Source: Streptomyces sp. KMM 9044 (GTDB taxonomy: Bacteria > Actinomycetota > Actinomycetes > Streptomycetales > Streptomycetaceae). Taken from it: a DNA stretch of 64,000 nt. The position numbers and the translations under genes were made by a program. Shown in pieces: positions 8,874 through 15,906 of this stretch. The stretch is taken from positions 5,580,001 to 5,644,000 of the forward strand of contig NZ_CP113910.1 in the NCBI RefSeq assembly GCF_024701375.2, in the 5' to 3' direction. Below the pieces are notes generated by a model. It made no database searches, was not told where the DNA came from, and was given only the letters and a program-made list of their open reading frames with translations. Numbering within the stretch: the stretch's first letter is position 1; the number at the start of each line of letters is the position of its first letter.

Positions 8874-9329
8874 ATGGCGGAACACACCAGCTCGAGCATC
8901 ACGATCGAGGCGGAACCGGCCGAGGTCATGGAGGTGATCGCCGACTTCGCCCGCTATCCGGACTGGACCGGCGAGGTGAAGGAGGCGGAAGTCCTCGCGA
9001 CCGACGGCCGGGGCCGTGCCGAGCAGGTACGCCTCGTCATGGACGCCGGTGCGATCAAGGACGACCAGACCCTCGGGTACACCTGGACCGGTGAGCACGA
9101 GGTGTCCTGGACGCTGGTGAAGTCCCAGATGCTGCGCTCCCTGGACGGCTCCTACCTCCTGAAGCCGGCCGGTGCGGGCACCACCGAGGTCACCTACCGG
9201 CTCACCGTCGATGTCAAGATCCCGATGCTCGGCATGATCAAGCGCAAGGCCGAGAAGGTCATCATCGACCGGGCCCTGGCGGGCCTGAAGAAGAGGGTCG
9301 AGTCCGGCGAGGAGCCGGGCGCCGCGTAG
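8874..9329 (+). CDS. SRPBCC (START/polyketide cyclase-like) family protein
   Basis: 151-residue single-domain protein of the SRPBCC helix-grip fold, which builds a hydrophobic cavity for lipid-like or aromatic ligands. The N-terminal strand ITIEAEPAEVMEVIADFARYPDW and the C-terminal helix DRALAGLKKRVE are typical, and no catalytic residues define an activity. The ATG at 8874 is supported by GGAGGAG at 8859-8865. The next gene, an ArsA-like ATPase, starts 64 bp later, and a DUF5304 gene and glkA follow on the same strand. The function is unknown; ligand binding or a chaperone-like role is inferred from the fold only. Confidence 0.85.
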   Translation: MAEHTSSSITIEAEPAEVMEVIADFARYPDWTGEVKEAEVLATDGRGRAEQVRLVMDAGAIKDDQTLGYTWTGEHEVSWTLVKSQMLRSLDGSYLLKPAGAGTTEVTYRLTVDVKIPMLGMIKRKAEKVIIDRALAGLKKRVESGEEPGAA

Positions 9330-9379
9330 TACCGGCCGCGGGGGCAACGGCACCGGTCGGGCACGGGTGCGTGCACCGG

Positions 9380-9385
9380 TACCGT
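9380..9385 (+). promoter_or_regulatory. Candidate -10 (TACCGT) for the ArsA-like gene
   Basis: TACCGT ends 8 nt before the ATG at 9394, and there is no ribosome site. The gene could therefore be transcribed separately as a leaderless mRNA in addition to read-through from the SRPBCC gene. Confidence 0.4.
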
Positions 9386-9393
9386 TCATCCCC

Positions 9394-10581
9394 ATGCGTA
9401 CCCTCCTGATCACGGGCCCTGGTGGCAACGGACGTACCACCGTCGCGGCGGCCACCGCGCTCGCCGCCGCCCGCGCGGGCGTCCGTGTCCTGCTGCTCGG
9501 CACCGACCGGACGGACACGCTGGGAACGGTGCTGGGCACGCCCGTCACCGCCGCGCCCGCCGAGGTCGTCCCGGGCCTCACCGCACGACGGGTCGACGCC
9601 GGGGAGGACTTCCGCGCCGACCTGACCGCACTGCAGGACCGGGCCGCCCCGGCGCTCGACCTGCTCGGCGCGTCCCGGCTCGACCCCGAGGAGTTCGGCC
9701 CGCTGCCCGGCGCCGAGGAACTCGCGGTGCTGCGCGCCCTGCGGGACGCCACGCTGTCGGACGGGTACGGCCTGCTCGTCGTCGACCTGCCGCCCGCCGA
9801 GCGGGCCCTCGCCCTGTTCGCCCTCCCCGAGGACCTCCGCCGAGGCATGCGCAGGCTGCTCCCGCCCGAACGCCAGGCCGCCCGCGCCCTGCGCCCCGTG
9901 CTCGGCCGCCTCGCCGGGGTCCCGATGCCCACGGAACGGCTGTACGCCACGGCCGCCCGGTGGGACACCGAACTGGCCGCCGTCGAGGCCGTCCTCGCCG
10001 ACCGGGACACCGTCGTACGGCTGGTCGCCGAACCCGGCCCCGCGGGCGCCGACGCCGTACGCATCGCGGGTCTCGGCCTCGCCCTGCGCGGACTGCGCAC
10101 CGACGTGCTGGTCGCGGGCCGGGTACTGCCCGAGAGCGTCGGGGACAGCTGGCTCGCCGGCCCGGTGGCCCAGCAGCGCAAGACGCTGGAGGAGTGGCGC
10201 CAGACGTACGACGTCCACTCCGTCGCCCACCTCGGCCGCGACCCGCGCGGCCCGGACGACCTGACCGCGCTCGCCGTCCCGGGCGCGCCCGCCGCACCCG
10301 GCGTCAAGGCGGAGCCCGCCACGGCCGGGTGGCCCGTCACCGACCGGCTCGCCGACGACGGCATCCTGGTCTGGCACATCCCGATGCCCGGCGCCCGGCG
10401 CGAGGAACTGGACCTGATCCGGCACGGCGACGCACTCGCCGTCACCGCGGGACCGTTCCGTCGGACGGTCCCGCTGCCCTCCGCGCTGCGCCGCTGCACC
10501 GTGGACGGGGCGGCCCTGCGCGATGAGGAACTGCGCATCCGGTTCCGGCCGGATCCGCGCCTGTGGCCGCGCACCCCGTGA
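9394..10581 (+). CDS. ArsA-like (TRC40/GET3) ATPase with altered P-loop
   Basis: 395-residue SIMIBI-class protein. The N-terminus reads MRTLLITGPGGNGRTT, aligning with the ArsA/GET3 deviant Walker A GKGGVGKT, but the signature Lys is Pro and the P-loop Lys is Arg. YGLLVVDLPPAERAL matches the Walker B/switch region. The last 60 residues (PMPGARREELDL onward) form the HSP20-like beta domain often fused at the C-terminus of actinobacterial ArsA homologs. Known relatives pump arsenite or insert tail-anchored proteins. Here neither partner is evident, and ATP hydrolysis may be impaired. The ATG at 9394 is chosen over the upstream GTG at 9367 because it gives the canonical N-terminus. Neighbours are SRPBCC, DUF5304 and glkA. 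Confidence 0.8.
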   Translation: MRTLLITGPGGNGRTTVAAATALAAARAGVRVLLLGTDRTDTLGTVLGTPVTAAPAEVVPGLTARRVDAGEDFRADLTALQDRAAPALDLLGASRLDPEEFGPLPGAEELAVLRALRDATLSDGYGLLVVDLPPAERALALFALPEDLRRGMRRLLPPERQAARALRPVLGRLAGVPMPTERLYATAARWDTELAAVEAVLADRDTVVRLVAEPGPAGADAVRIAGLGLALRGLRTDVLVAGRVLPESVGDSWLAGPVAQQRKTLEEWRQTYDVHSVAHLGRDPRGPDDLTALAVPGAPAAPGVKAEPATAGWPVTDRLADDGILVWHIPMPGARREELDLIRHGDALAVTAGPFRRTVPLPSALRRCTVDGAALRDEELRIRFRPDPRLWPRTP

Positions 10582-10638
10582 AGCCGGTACGCCCGTTCGG
10601 GTACCGTCGGAAGGGCCGACCGTAGTCAGGAGTCCGTC

Positions 10639-11295
10639 ATGAGCGAACAGCTCCCCCCGCCCGACGACACCGGGGACGCGCCCGTGGGCGATTCCGCGTC
10701 CGACGCGCGCACGGCCGCCACCGACGGCGCACGGGCCGTCGACGCGGACGCCTGGGCGACGGCGTGCGCCGAGGACCTCGAGGCGGAGAAGGCCCGCCGC
10801 CGCGCCCGGTACGGACCGCCTCCCGCCTCGGCCGCCGAGGAGCTGCGCAAGCTCGCCGACATGGTCGCCGAGAAGTTCGACCAGCTCACCGGCCTCCGGT
10901 CGCCACTGTTCGGCGCGGTCGCCGGACCGGCCGCGCAGCAGGCGGTGCGCCAGGCGGTCCAGCAGGCCAGGGCGGCCGTGGAACCGGTCGTCGAACGTAA
11001 CCCGGACGTCTTCGACCACCTCGCCGCCGCCGGCGGCGAGCTCCTCGCCGCCTACCGCTCCGCGGTCCAGGACCAGGAACGCCGCTGGACCACCCGCGAC
11101 CCCCGCCCCTGGGACCCGGACGAGGCCAAGGAGGCCCCCGGCGCCGAGGGCGCCGAGGGCGCCGAGGGCGCCGAGGGCGCCGAAGGCGGGAGCGGGAAGC
11201 ACGACAGCGGCAGCGACGGCGACGCGGGCGGCGACCGCCGCCACAACCGCGGCGACGAGCCCGGACCCGGCGGGGAACGCATCGACCTGGACTGA
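10639..11295 (+). CDS. DUF5304 family protein, acidic, upstream of glkA
   Basis: 218-residue acidic protein without signal peptide or membrane helices. It has an N-terminal disordered Asp/Ala-rich part, a central helical segment (SAAEELRKLADMVAEKF, then QQAVRQAVQQARAAVEPV) and a C-terminal tail holding five Glu-Gly-Ala repeats encoded by 9-bp DNA repeats. AGGAG precedes the ATG by 8 nt. It sits 81 bp before glkA on the same strand. In S. coelicolor the gene in this position (sco2127) has been linked in the literature to glucose uptake, glucokinase activity and catabolite repression, and to interaction with BldKB. I recognise the gene by position and character, so the functional transfer is inference. 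The biochemical activity is unknown. Confidence 0.75.
   Translation: MSEQLPPPDDTGDAPVGDSASDARTAATDGARAVDADAWATACAEDLEAEKARRRARYGPPPASAAEELRKLADMVAEKFDQLTGLRSPLFGAVAGPAAQQAVRQAVQQARAAVEPVVERNPDVFDHLAAAGGELLAAYRSAVQDQERRWTTRDPRPWDPDEAKEAPGAEGAEGAEGAEGAEGGSGKHDSGSDGDAGGDRRHNRGDEPGPGGERIDLD
11143..11187 (+). repeat. Five tandem 9-bp GCCGAGGGC units in the DUF5304 gene
   Basis: Four identical copies of GCCGAGGGC and a fifth with one change (GCCGAAGGC) encode an Ala-Glu-Gly tract. It is a candidate for copy-number variation between strains. Confidence 0.9.
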
Positions 11296-11376
11296 GGGTG
11301 CCCGATATCGGGAGGCCGGCGCCAGGGCCTCGGGTACCGTGGGCGGTAGCGGGGCTCGACCGGAACTGAGGGATTC

Positions 11377-12330
11377 ATGGGACTCACCATCGGCGTCGAC
11401 ATCGGCGGCACCAAGATCGCGGCCGGCGTGGTCGATGAGGACGGCAACATCCTCTCGGTCCACAAGGTGCCGACCCCGGGCACGCCCGACGGCATCGTGG
11501 ACGCCATCGCCTCCGCGGTGGACGGAGCACGCGCGGGGAACGAGATCGTCGGCGTGGGAATCGGTGCGGCCGGATACGTCAACCGCCAGCGCTCGACGGT
11601 GTACTTCGCCCCCAACATCGACTGGCGCCAGGAACCGCTGAAGGAGAAGGTCGAGGCCCGCGTGGGTCTCCCGGTCGTCGTGGAGAACGACGCGAACGCG
11701 GCGGCCTGGGGCGAGTACAAGTTCGGCGCGGGCAAGGGCCACCGCAACGCCATCTGCATCACACTCGGCACCGGCCTCGGCGGCGGCGTCATCATCGGCA
11801 ACAAGCTGCGCCGGGGCCACTTCGGCGTGGCCGCCGAGTTCGGGCACATCCGGATGGTCCCGGACGGCCTGCTGTGCGGCTGCGGCTCACAGGGCTGCTG
11901 GGAGCAGTACGCTTCCGGTCGCGCCCTCGTCCGGTACGCCACCCAGCGCGCCAACGCGACCCCGGAGAACGCGGAGACGCTGCTCGCCCTCGGCGACGGC
12001 ACCCCCGAGGGCATCGAGGGCAAGCACGTCTCCATGGCCGCCCGCCAGGGCGACCCGGTGGCCGTCGACTCCTACCGGGAGCTTGCCCGGTGGGTCGGCG
12101 CCGGCCTCGCCGACCTGGCCTCCCTCTTCGACCCCTCCGCCTTCATCGTCGGCGGCGGTCTCTCCGACGAGGGGGAACTGCTCCTCGACCCGATCCGCAA
12201 GTCGTACAAGCGCTGGCTGGTGGGCGGCAACTGGCGTCCGGTCGCCGACGTCCGGGCCGCCGAGCTCGGAAACAAGGCCGGCCTGGTGGGTGCGGCCGAC
12301 CTGGCCCGGGAACCCGACCCCATCATGTGA
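11377..12330 (+). CDS. glkA: Glucokinase (ROK family, GlkA)
   Basis: ATP-dependent glucose kinase of 317 aa, the length of S. coelicolor GlkA, which phosphorylates glucose and is needed for carbon catabolite repression. The N-terminal phosphate loop is IGVDIGGTKIAAG. Sugar-binding residues include VENDANAAAWGE, and EFGHIRM precedes the ROK zinc motif CGCGSQGCWEQYASG near residue 170. GTGLGGGVI marks the second phosphate loop. GAGGGA precedes the ATG by about 5 nt. It is the last gene of the SRPBCC - ArsA-like - DUF5304 block, and a hairpin follows 19 bp after the stop. No DNA-binding domain is present, so this is the enzyme and not a ROK repressor. Confidence 0.96.
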   Translation: MGLTIGVDIGGTKIAAGVVDEDGNILSVHKVPTPGTPDGIVDAIASAVDGARAGNEIVGVGIGAAGYVNRQRSTVYFAPNIDWRQEPLKEKVEARVGLPVVVENDANAAAWGEYKFGAGKGHRNAICITLGTGLGGGVIIGNKLRRGHFGVAAEFGHIRMVPDGLLCGCGSQGCWEQYASGRALVRYATQRANATPENAETLLALGDGTPEGIEGKHVSMAARQGDPVAVDSYRELARWVGAGLADLASLFDPSAFIVGGGLSDEGELLLDPIRKSYKRWLVGGNWRPVADVRAAELGNKAGLVGAADLAREPDPIM

Positions 12331-12349
12331 CACCCCCTGCCTCCGACGC

Positions 12350-12393
12350 CGCCCGCCTGCTCCCCTCCGGGGGCCACGGCGGGCGTTGTCGTT
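12350..12393 (+). terminator. Terminator after glkA
   Basis: An 8-bp outer stem (CGCCCGCC at 12350-12357 with GGCGGGCG at 12378-12385) and an inner CCCC/GGGG stem are followed by TTGTCGTT. It lies between glkA and the convergent VOC gene. Confidence 0.6.
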
Positions 12394-12474
12394 CCCGGGC
12401 CCGGCTCCGGGCCCCTCGGCATGCCGGCACCGCCGGCCGGGTGGCTTCGCCGGGTGACGCCGATCGCTCGTCGG

Positions 12475-13008
12475 TCAGCCGCCCGCCTTGACGGGGGCGC
12501 TGCTGCGTCCATGGCGTCGACCGCTGAGCTCGACGCCGAGAGTCTCCTGAGCCACGCGCATGCCCTCGGCGTGGAGGGGATCCCGCAGCCGCCTCCACGT
12601 CTCCCCCTCCGAGACGTACTCCACACAGCCGACCACCCACCAGATGTTGCCGAAGGGGTCCTCGACACACCCTCCGCGCTGCCCGAAGGCGCCGTCCAGC
12701 ACGGGTGTGACGACCCGGCCGCCGGCGGCGACGGCCCGGGAGAACGCCTCGTCCGCGCCGGCGACGAACACGCGCAGCAGGCTCGGGACGGCCGGCCGGT
12801 CGTCGTGTCGGTCGAAGGCCGGCACGACGGTGTCGCCGACCCGGATCCCACCGTGCCCGACCAGACCGTCTTCGGTCGGCACCCGCCCGAGCTCCTCACC
12901 GCCGAACGCCTCGGTGACGAAGCCGAGGAAGGCCCCCGTGCCGTCGGTGACGACCCAGGGTGCGACAGCGGTGCAGCCCTCCGGCACGGTGTTGCCCTGC
13001 CCCGGCAT
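12475..13008 (-). CDS. VOC-superfamily protein (glyoxalase / PhnB-like)
   Basis: 177-residue protein of the vicinal oxygen chelate fold. It has two beta-alpha-beta-beta-beta modules (TAVAPWVVTDGTGAFLGFV... and DEAFSRAVAAGGRVVTPV), ending with the family-typical DPFGNIWWV. The start is the ATG at 13006-13008, supported by GAAAGGA 5 nt upstream; the frame is open to 13401 but the extra residues are low-complexity. Members include antibiotic-binding proteins, glyoxalases and PhnB-like proteins. Metal residues are not clear enough to choose. It is convergent with glkA and divergent from the EEP hydrolase. Confidence 0.8.
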   Translation of the reverse strand: MPGQGNTVPEGCTAVAPWVVTDGTGAFLGFVTEAFGGEELGRVPTEDGLVGHGGIRVGDTVVPAFDRHDDRPAVPSLLRVFVAGADEAFSRAVAAGGRVVTPVLDGAFGQRGGCVEDPFGNIWWVVGCVEYVSEGETWRRLRDPLHAEGMRVAQETLGVELSGRRHGRSSAPVKAGG

Positions 13009-13333
13009 CGCGGTCCTTTCACCGACGTCGGTGGCCGACGGCGACGACAGGTGCCGATCCGGTCGGCCGCTGTCCTGAACAGCGGCCGACCCCGGGCCGT
13101 GACCGGCCCTGCACCTACGTGCCGGAGGTGACCCACCTGCCCGAGGACGTGAACATCCCAGCCGTCGTCGTCCCCGTACCGCTCGTCTGCGCCCATGCCG
13201 GTCCTGCGTCCGCCCGCGCGCATGCCCGGGGCGGGACCCGGAGGCGGTGGCCCGGGCCGAACACCCGGACCGGCCCGTACACGTCGGCCCGTATGGCGCT
13301 TTCGGGCGCGCGGGTCGGCGTATCTTGATCCGC
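13009..13333. other. 325-bp divergent intergenic region with a 13-bp perfect hairpin
   Basis: The region lies between the VOC gene (leftward) and the EEP hydrolase (rightward). It contains the VOC ribosome site, a perfect 13-bp stem-loop (13061-13073 with 13079-13091, loop CCTGA) in the probable VOC leader, and a TATCTT hexamer at the EEP start. No convincing gene is seen. Confidence 0.6.
13321..13326 (+). promoter_or_regulatory. Candidate -10 (TATCTT) for the EEP hydrolase
   Basis: TATCTT ends exactly 7 nt before the ATG at 13334, the spacing expected when transcription starts on the first base of the start codon. There is no Shine-Dalgarno. Confidence 0.5.
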
Positions 13334-14089
13334 ATGGCGACGACTTCGCTGCTGCCCGACTCCCGGACCGGGGCCGACGGTTCGGCCGTGGTCCGTGTCA
13401 TGAGCTACAACATCCGGTCGATGTACGACGACACGGACGCCCTCGCCCGGGTGATCACCGCCTGCGCCCCCGACCTGGTCCTGGTCCAGGAGGCGCCGCG
13501 CTTCTTCCGCTGGCGCAAGAAACTGGCCCGGCTGGCCTCAGCCTCCGGACTGGTGACCCTCTCCGGAGGTGCCACGGCCGCCGGTCCCGCGATCCTGTGC
13601 TCGCTGCGGGCGACCGTCGAGCGCACCGAGGACGTCCTGCTGCCGCTCACCCCGGGGCTGCACCGGCGCGGCTTCGCCACCGCGGTCGTAGGGTTCGGCG
13701 GGGCCCGGTTCGGGGTGCTGAGCTGCCATCTGTCGCTGCGGAAGGACGAGCGGTACGCGCAGGGCGGCATGCTCCTCGACCGGCTCGCCGGGATGGGCGC
13801 GGAGCACGCGGTCGCGGGTGGTGACCTCAACGAGCGACCGGACGGCCGCACCTTCCGGCGGCTGGGGGACTCCCTCACGGACTGCTGGGCCGCCGGGCCA
13901 TGGGGCGGCGAGTACACCTCGACGTCCGCCGAGCCGCACCAGCGCATCGACGCCCTGTTCGCCACCAGGGGCGTCGAGGTTCTGGGCTGCGGTGTCCCGC
14001 TCGGCCAGCCGGGAGTGACCGAGGCCGACCTGAGGGCGGCCACCGATCACCTGCCGGTCCTGGCCGCGCTCAGAGTGCCGGCCGCGTAG
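13334..14089 (+). CDS. Endonuclease/exonuclease/phosphatase (EEP) family hydrolase
   Basis: 251-residue Mg-dependent phosphohydrolase fold. Motifs: MSYNIRSMYDD near residue 25, LVLVQEAP with the metal-binding Glu, GGDLNERPDGRTF (Asp/Asn pair) and the C-terminal catalytic ATDHLPVLA (Asp-His). The family includes nucleases, sphingomyelinases and inositol phosphatases, and the substrate cannot be chosen here. The ATG at 13334 follows a TATCTT -10-like hexamer by 7 nt. No signal sequence is present. It ends 25 bp from the convergent repeat-bearing membrane protein gene. Confidence 0.85.
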   Translation: MATTSLLPDSRTGADGSAVVRVMSYNIRSMYDDTDALARVITACAPDLVLVQEAPRFFRWRKKLARLASASGLVTLSGGATAAGPAILCSLRATVERTEDVLLPLTPGLHRRGFATAVVGFGGARFGVLSCHLSLRKDERYAQGGMLLDRLAGMGAEHAVAGGDLNERPDGRTFRRLGDSLTDCWAAGPWGGEYTSTSAEPHQRIDALFATRGVEVLGCGVPLGQPGVTEADLRAATDHLPVLAALRVPAA

Positions 14090-14113
14090 TGCGCGTGGGC
14101 GGGTGGGCCGCTC

Positions 14114-14908
14114 TCAGACCACCGCGCCCCGGCCCGGATCGTCGTCCTCCTCGTCGCCGGTGCGCATCCGCATCACCAGAGTGGCGAAACCGCCCAGGAA
14201 ACCGCCGATGCAGAGCGTGGTCAGCCACCAGGTCATCTCCCAGCCGAGCAGTATCGCCAGCAGGAGCAGCACCGGACCGCCCAGTACTCCCAGCCACGCG
14301 AACTTGGACGTGACGTCCGCATCGGGCAGCGGCGGGGGCTCCGGCGGGACGAAATGGCCCTCGTCGCCGTCGCCGACATCCTCCTCCGACGGCTCGGACA
14401 CGCTGTAGTCGCGCGGGCCCCCCACGCCCGGAGCGAAGGCGACCGAACCGCCCAGCGGCTTGACCGGCTTGTCCCCGGCCCGCGTCGGCGCCTCGGCCGG
14501 TGCCCCGTCGTCGGTGGCCTCGGTACGGGTGTCGGTGTTGGTGTCGGACTCCAGCAGCGCCAGATCCTCGACCGACTTGAACGGCTTGGCACCCGACGGG
14601 TCCGGCGGCTCGTCACCGTACCCGGCGACGATCGCCTCCCACGCGGCATCCTCGTCGAAGGGAACGTCCTGGTCCTGATGCGCCGGGCCACCGCCCTCCC
14701 GCCCCTGGCCCGTACGTGCCTCGCGCCCCTCCTGGTCCTCCCGCCCCTGGCCCGTACGTGCCTCGCGCCCCTCCTGGTCCTCCCGCCCCTGGCCCGTACG
14801 TGCCTCGCGCCCCTCCTGGTCCTCCCGCCCCTGGCCCGTACGTGCCTCGCGCCCCTCCTGGTCCTCCCGCCCCTCGCGGTCCTCGCGGTCCGAGTCGTGC
14901 TCAGCCAC
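14114..14908 (-). CDS. Unknown membrane protein with four 14-residue N-terminal repeats
   Basis: 264 residues, family not recognised. The N-terminus is hydrophilic and carries four identical repeats REDQEGREARTGQG (residues about 14-70), highly charged and probably disordered. A middle acidic region contains DEDAAWEAIVAGYGDEPPDP, which looks like a short conserved motif. The C-terminus has two hydrophobic helices (LGVLGGPVLLLLAILLG and the segment around TTLCIGGFLGGFATLVMRM). The ATG complement is at 14906-14908 and overlaps the stop of the upstream esterase by 8 bp, so the two are probably co-transcribed and translationally coupled. The repeat number is a likely strain-variable feature. No function is assigned. 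Confidence 0.7.
   Translation of the reverse strand: MAEHDSDREDREGREDQEGREARTGQGREDQEGREARTGQGREDQEGREARTGQGREDQEGREARTGQGREGGGPAHQDQDVPFDEDAAWEAIVAGYGDEPPDPSGAKPFKSVEDLALLESDTNTDTRTEATDDGAPAEAPTRAGDKPVKPLGGSVAFAPGVGGPRDYSVSEPSEEDVGDGDEGHFVPPEPPPLPDADVTSKFAWLGVLGGPVLLLLAILLGWEMTWWLTTLCIGGFLGGFATLVMRMRTGDEEDDDPGRGAVV
14701..14868. repeat. Four perfect 42-bp tandem repeats
   Basis: Copies at 14701-14742, 14743-14784, 14785-14826 and 14827-14868 are identical at every base. They are in frame and encode REDQEGREARTGQG on the minus strand. Perfect identity implies recent expansion or homogenisation. Confidence 0.95.
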
Positions 14909-15698
14909 CTGTGGTCGTCCCTTCCCTGCCGAGACCGGGCTCCTTGACGGCGCCGGGTGCGAGCCGGCCGATGAACGCGGTGCTCTCCCGGAAGATCCGC
15001 TCCGCGTCGTGGTCCAACGTCGCCACGTGGTAGCTCTGTTCCAGCAGGACCTCCGTCACGTCGAGCGACGAGACGCGGCCGAGGATCCGGGCCGAGTCGG
15101 CGGGCGGCACCACATGGTCCTGCGGACTGCGCAGAAGCAGCAGCGGCTGGGTGACCTGGGGAAGCTCGCCGTCGAGCATGCGCAGGAAGGTACGCAGGGA
15201 GTGGGCCGCGTGCAGCGGCACCCGGTCGTAGCCCAGCTCCTCGACCGACGGCTTGGCGATGTCGCTCGCGATGCCCTTCGTCGCCGGGACGAGATGACGG
15301 AGCACCGGGAGGGCGTGCGCGGCCACACCGTGCACCCGGTTCGCCGGGTTGACGACCATGACCCCGCTCACCGCGTCGCCGTGCCGCGCGGCCAGGCGCA
15401 GGGCCAGCGCGCCGCCCATGGACAGACCGGCCACGAACACGCGTGAGCAGCGGTCCCGCAGCAGGCGCAGTTCGCGGTCCACCTCCGCGTACCAGTCCTG
15501 CCAGCCGGTGGCCCGCAGGTCCTCCCAGCGGGTGCCGTGCCCCGGGAGCAGGGGCAGCGAGACGGTCAGGCCGTGCTCGGCGAAATGCTCCGCCCACGGG
15601 CGCAGCGACTGAGGCGAACCGGTGAAGCCGTGGCAGAGGAGGACAGCGGCCTCCCCGCCCTCACGGCGATACGGCTCGGCTCCGGTCAGGAGCGGCAC
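14901..15698 (-). CDS. Alpha/beta-hydrolase, monoacylglycerol lipase/carboxylesterase type
   Basis: 265-residue serine hydrolase. LLCHGFTGSPQSL is the oxyanion-hole motif, VAGLSMGG holds the nucleophile Ser, SPQDHVVPP the catalytic Asp and QSYHVATLDHD the catalytic His. The short cap and length match Est30-type carboxylesterases and monoacylglycerol lipases. The start is GTG at 15696-15698, with GGGAGG 6 nt upstream. The frame stays open upstream through a Ser/Thr repeat tract, which is read here as leader DNA. It is divergent from a PlsC-type acyltransferase, which hints at lipid turnover (inference), and overlaps the downstream membrane-protein gene. Confidence 0.85.
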   Translation of the reverse strand: MPLLTGAEPYRREGGEAAVLLCHGFTGSPQSLRPWAEHFAEHGLTVSLPLLPGHGTRWEDLRATGWQDWYAEVDRELRLLRDRCSRVFVAGLSMGGALALRLAARHGDAVSGVMVVNPANRVHGVAAHALPVLRHLVPATKGIASDIAKPSVEELGYDRVPLHAAHSLRTFLRMLDGELPQVTQPLLLLRSPQDHVVPPADSARILGRVSSLDVTEVLLEQSYHVATLDHDAERIFRESTAFIGRLAPGAVKEPGLGREGTTTGG

Positions 15699-15720
15699 TT
15701 TCGGCCTCCCGGTCGTAAGA

Positions 15721-15765
15721 GTCGTCGAAGTCGTCGAAGCCGTCGAAGTCGTGGACGTCGTGGAA
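15721..15765. repeat. Five imperfect 9-bp GTCGTCGAA-type repeats between divergent genes
   Basis: GTCGTCGAA occurs twice in tandem, followed by GCCGTCGAA, GTCGTGGAC and GTCGTGGAA. The array lies 23 bp upstream of the esterase start. If the esterase used an earlier start, the array would code a Ser/Thr-rich extension. Confidence 0.8.
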
Positions 15766-15906
15766 AGGGTCGAGGAAGTCGACGGGCTGCAGACGGGTTG
15801 CAGGACCTTCACCGTACGCGACCGCACTGACACCGACCAGGGCCGTCGGAGCCATTGACGGTGCTCCGGGTTAGGGTCTGTGCCACACGCACAGGAAGGC
15901 ACTCGG

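Noticed and set aside
9262..11847. 861-codon minus-strand frame antisense to the ArsA-like, DUF5304 and glkA genes
   Set aside because: It spans three real genes and their gaps, which is a consequence of high GC, and shows no domain.
14716..15033. Plus-strand Pro-rich repeat protein encoded by the 42-bp array
   Set aside because: The collagen-like APGPYVPRAPPGPP pattern arises from reading the repeats antisense; no ribosome site or conserved flanks support it.
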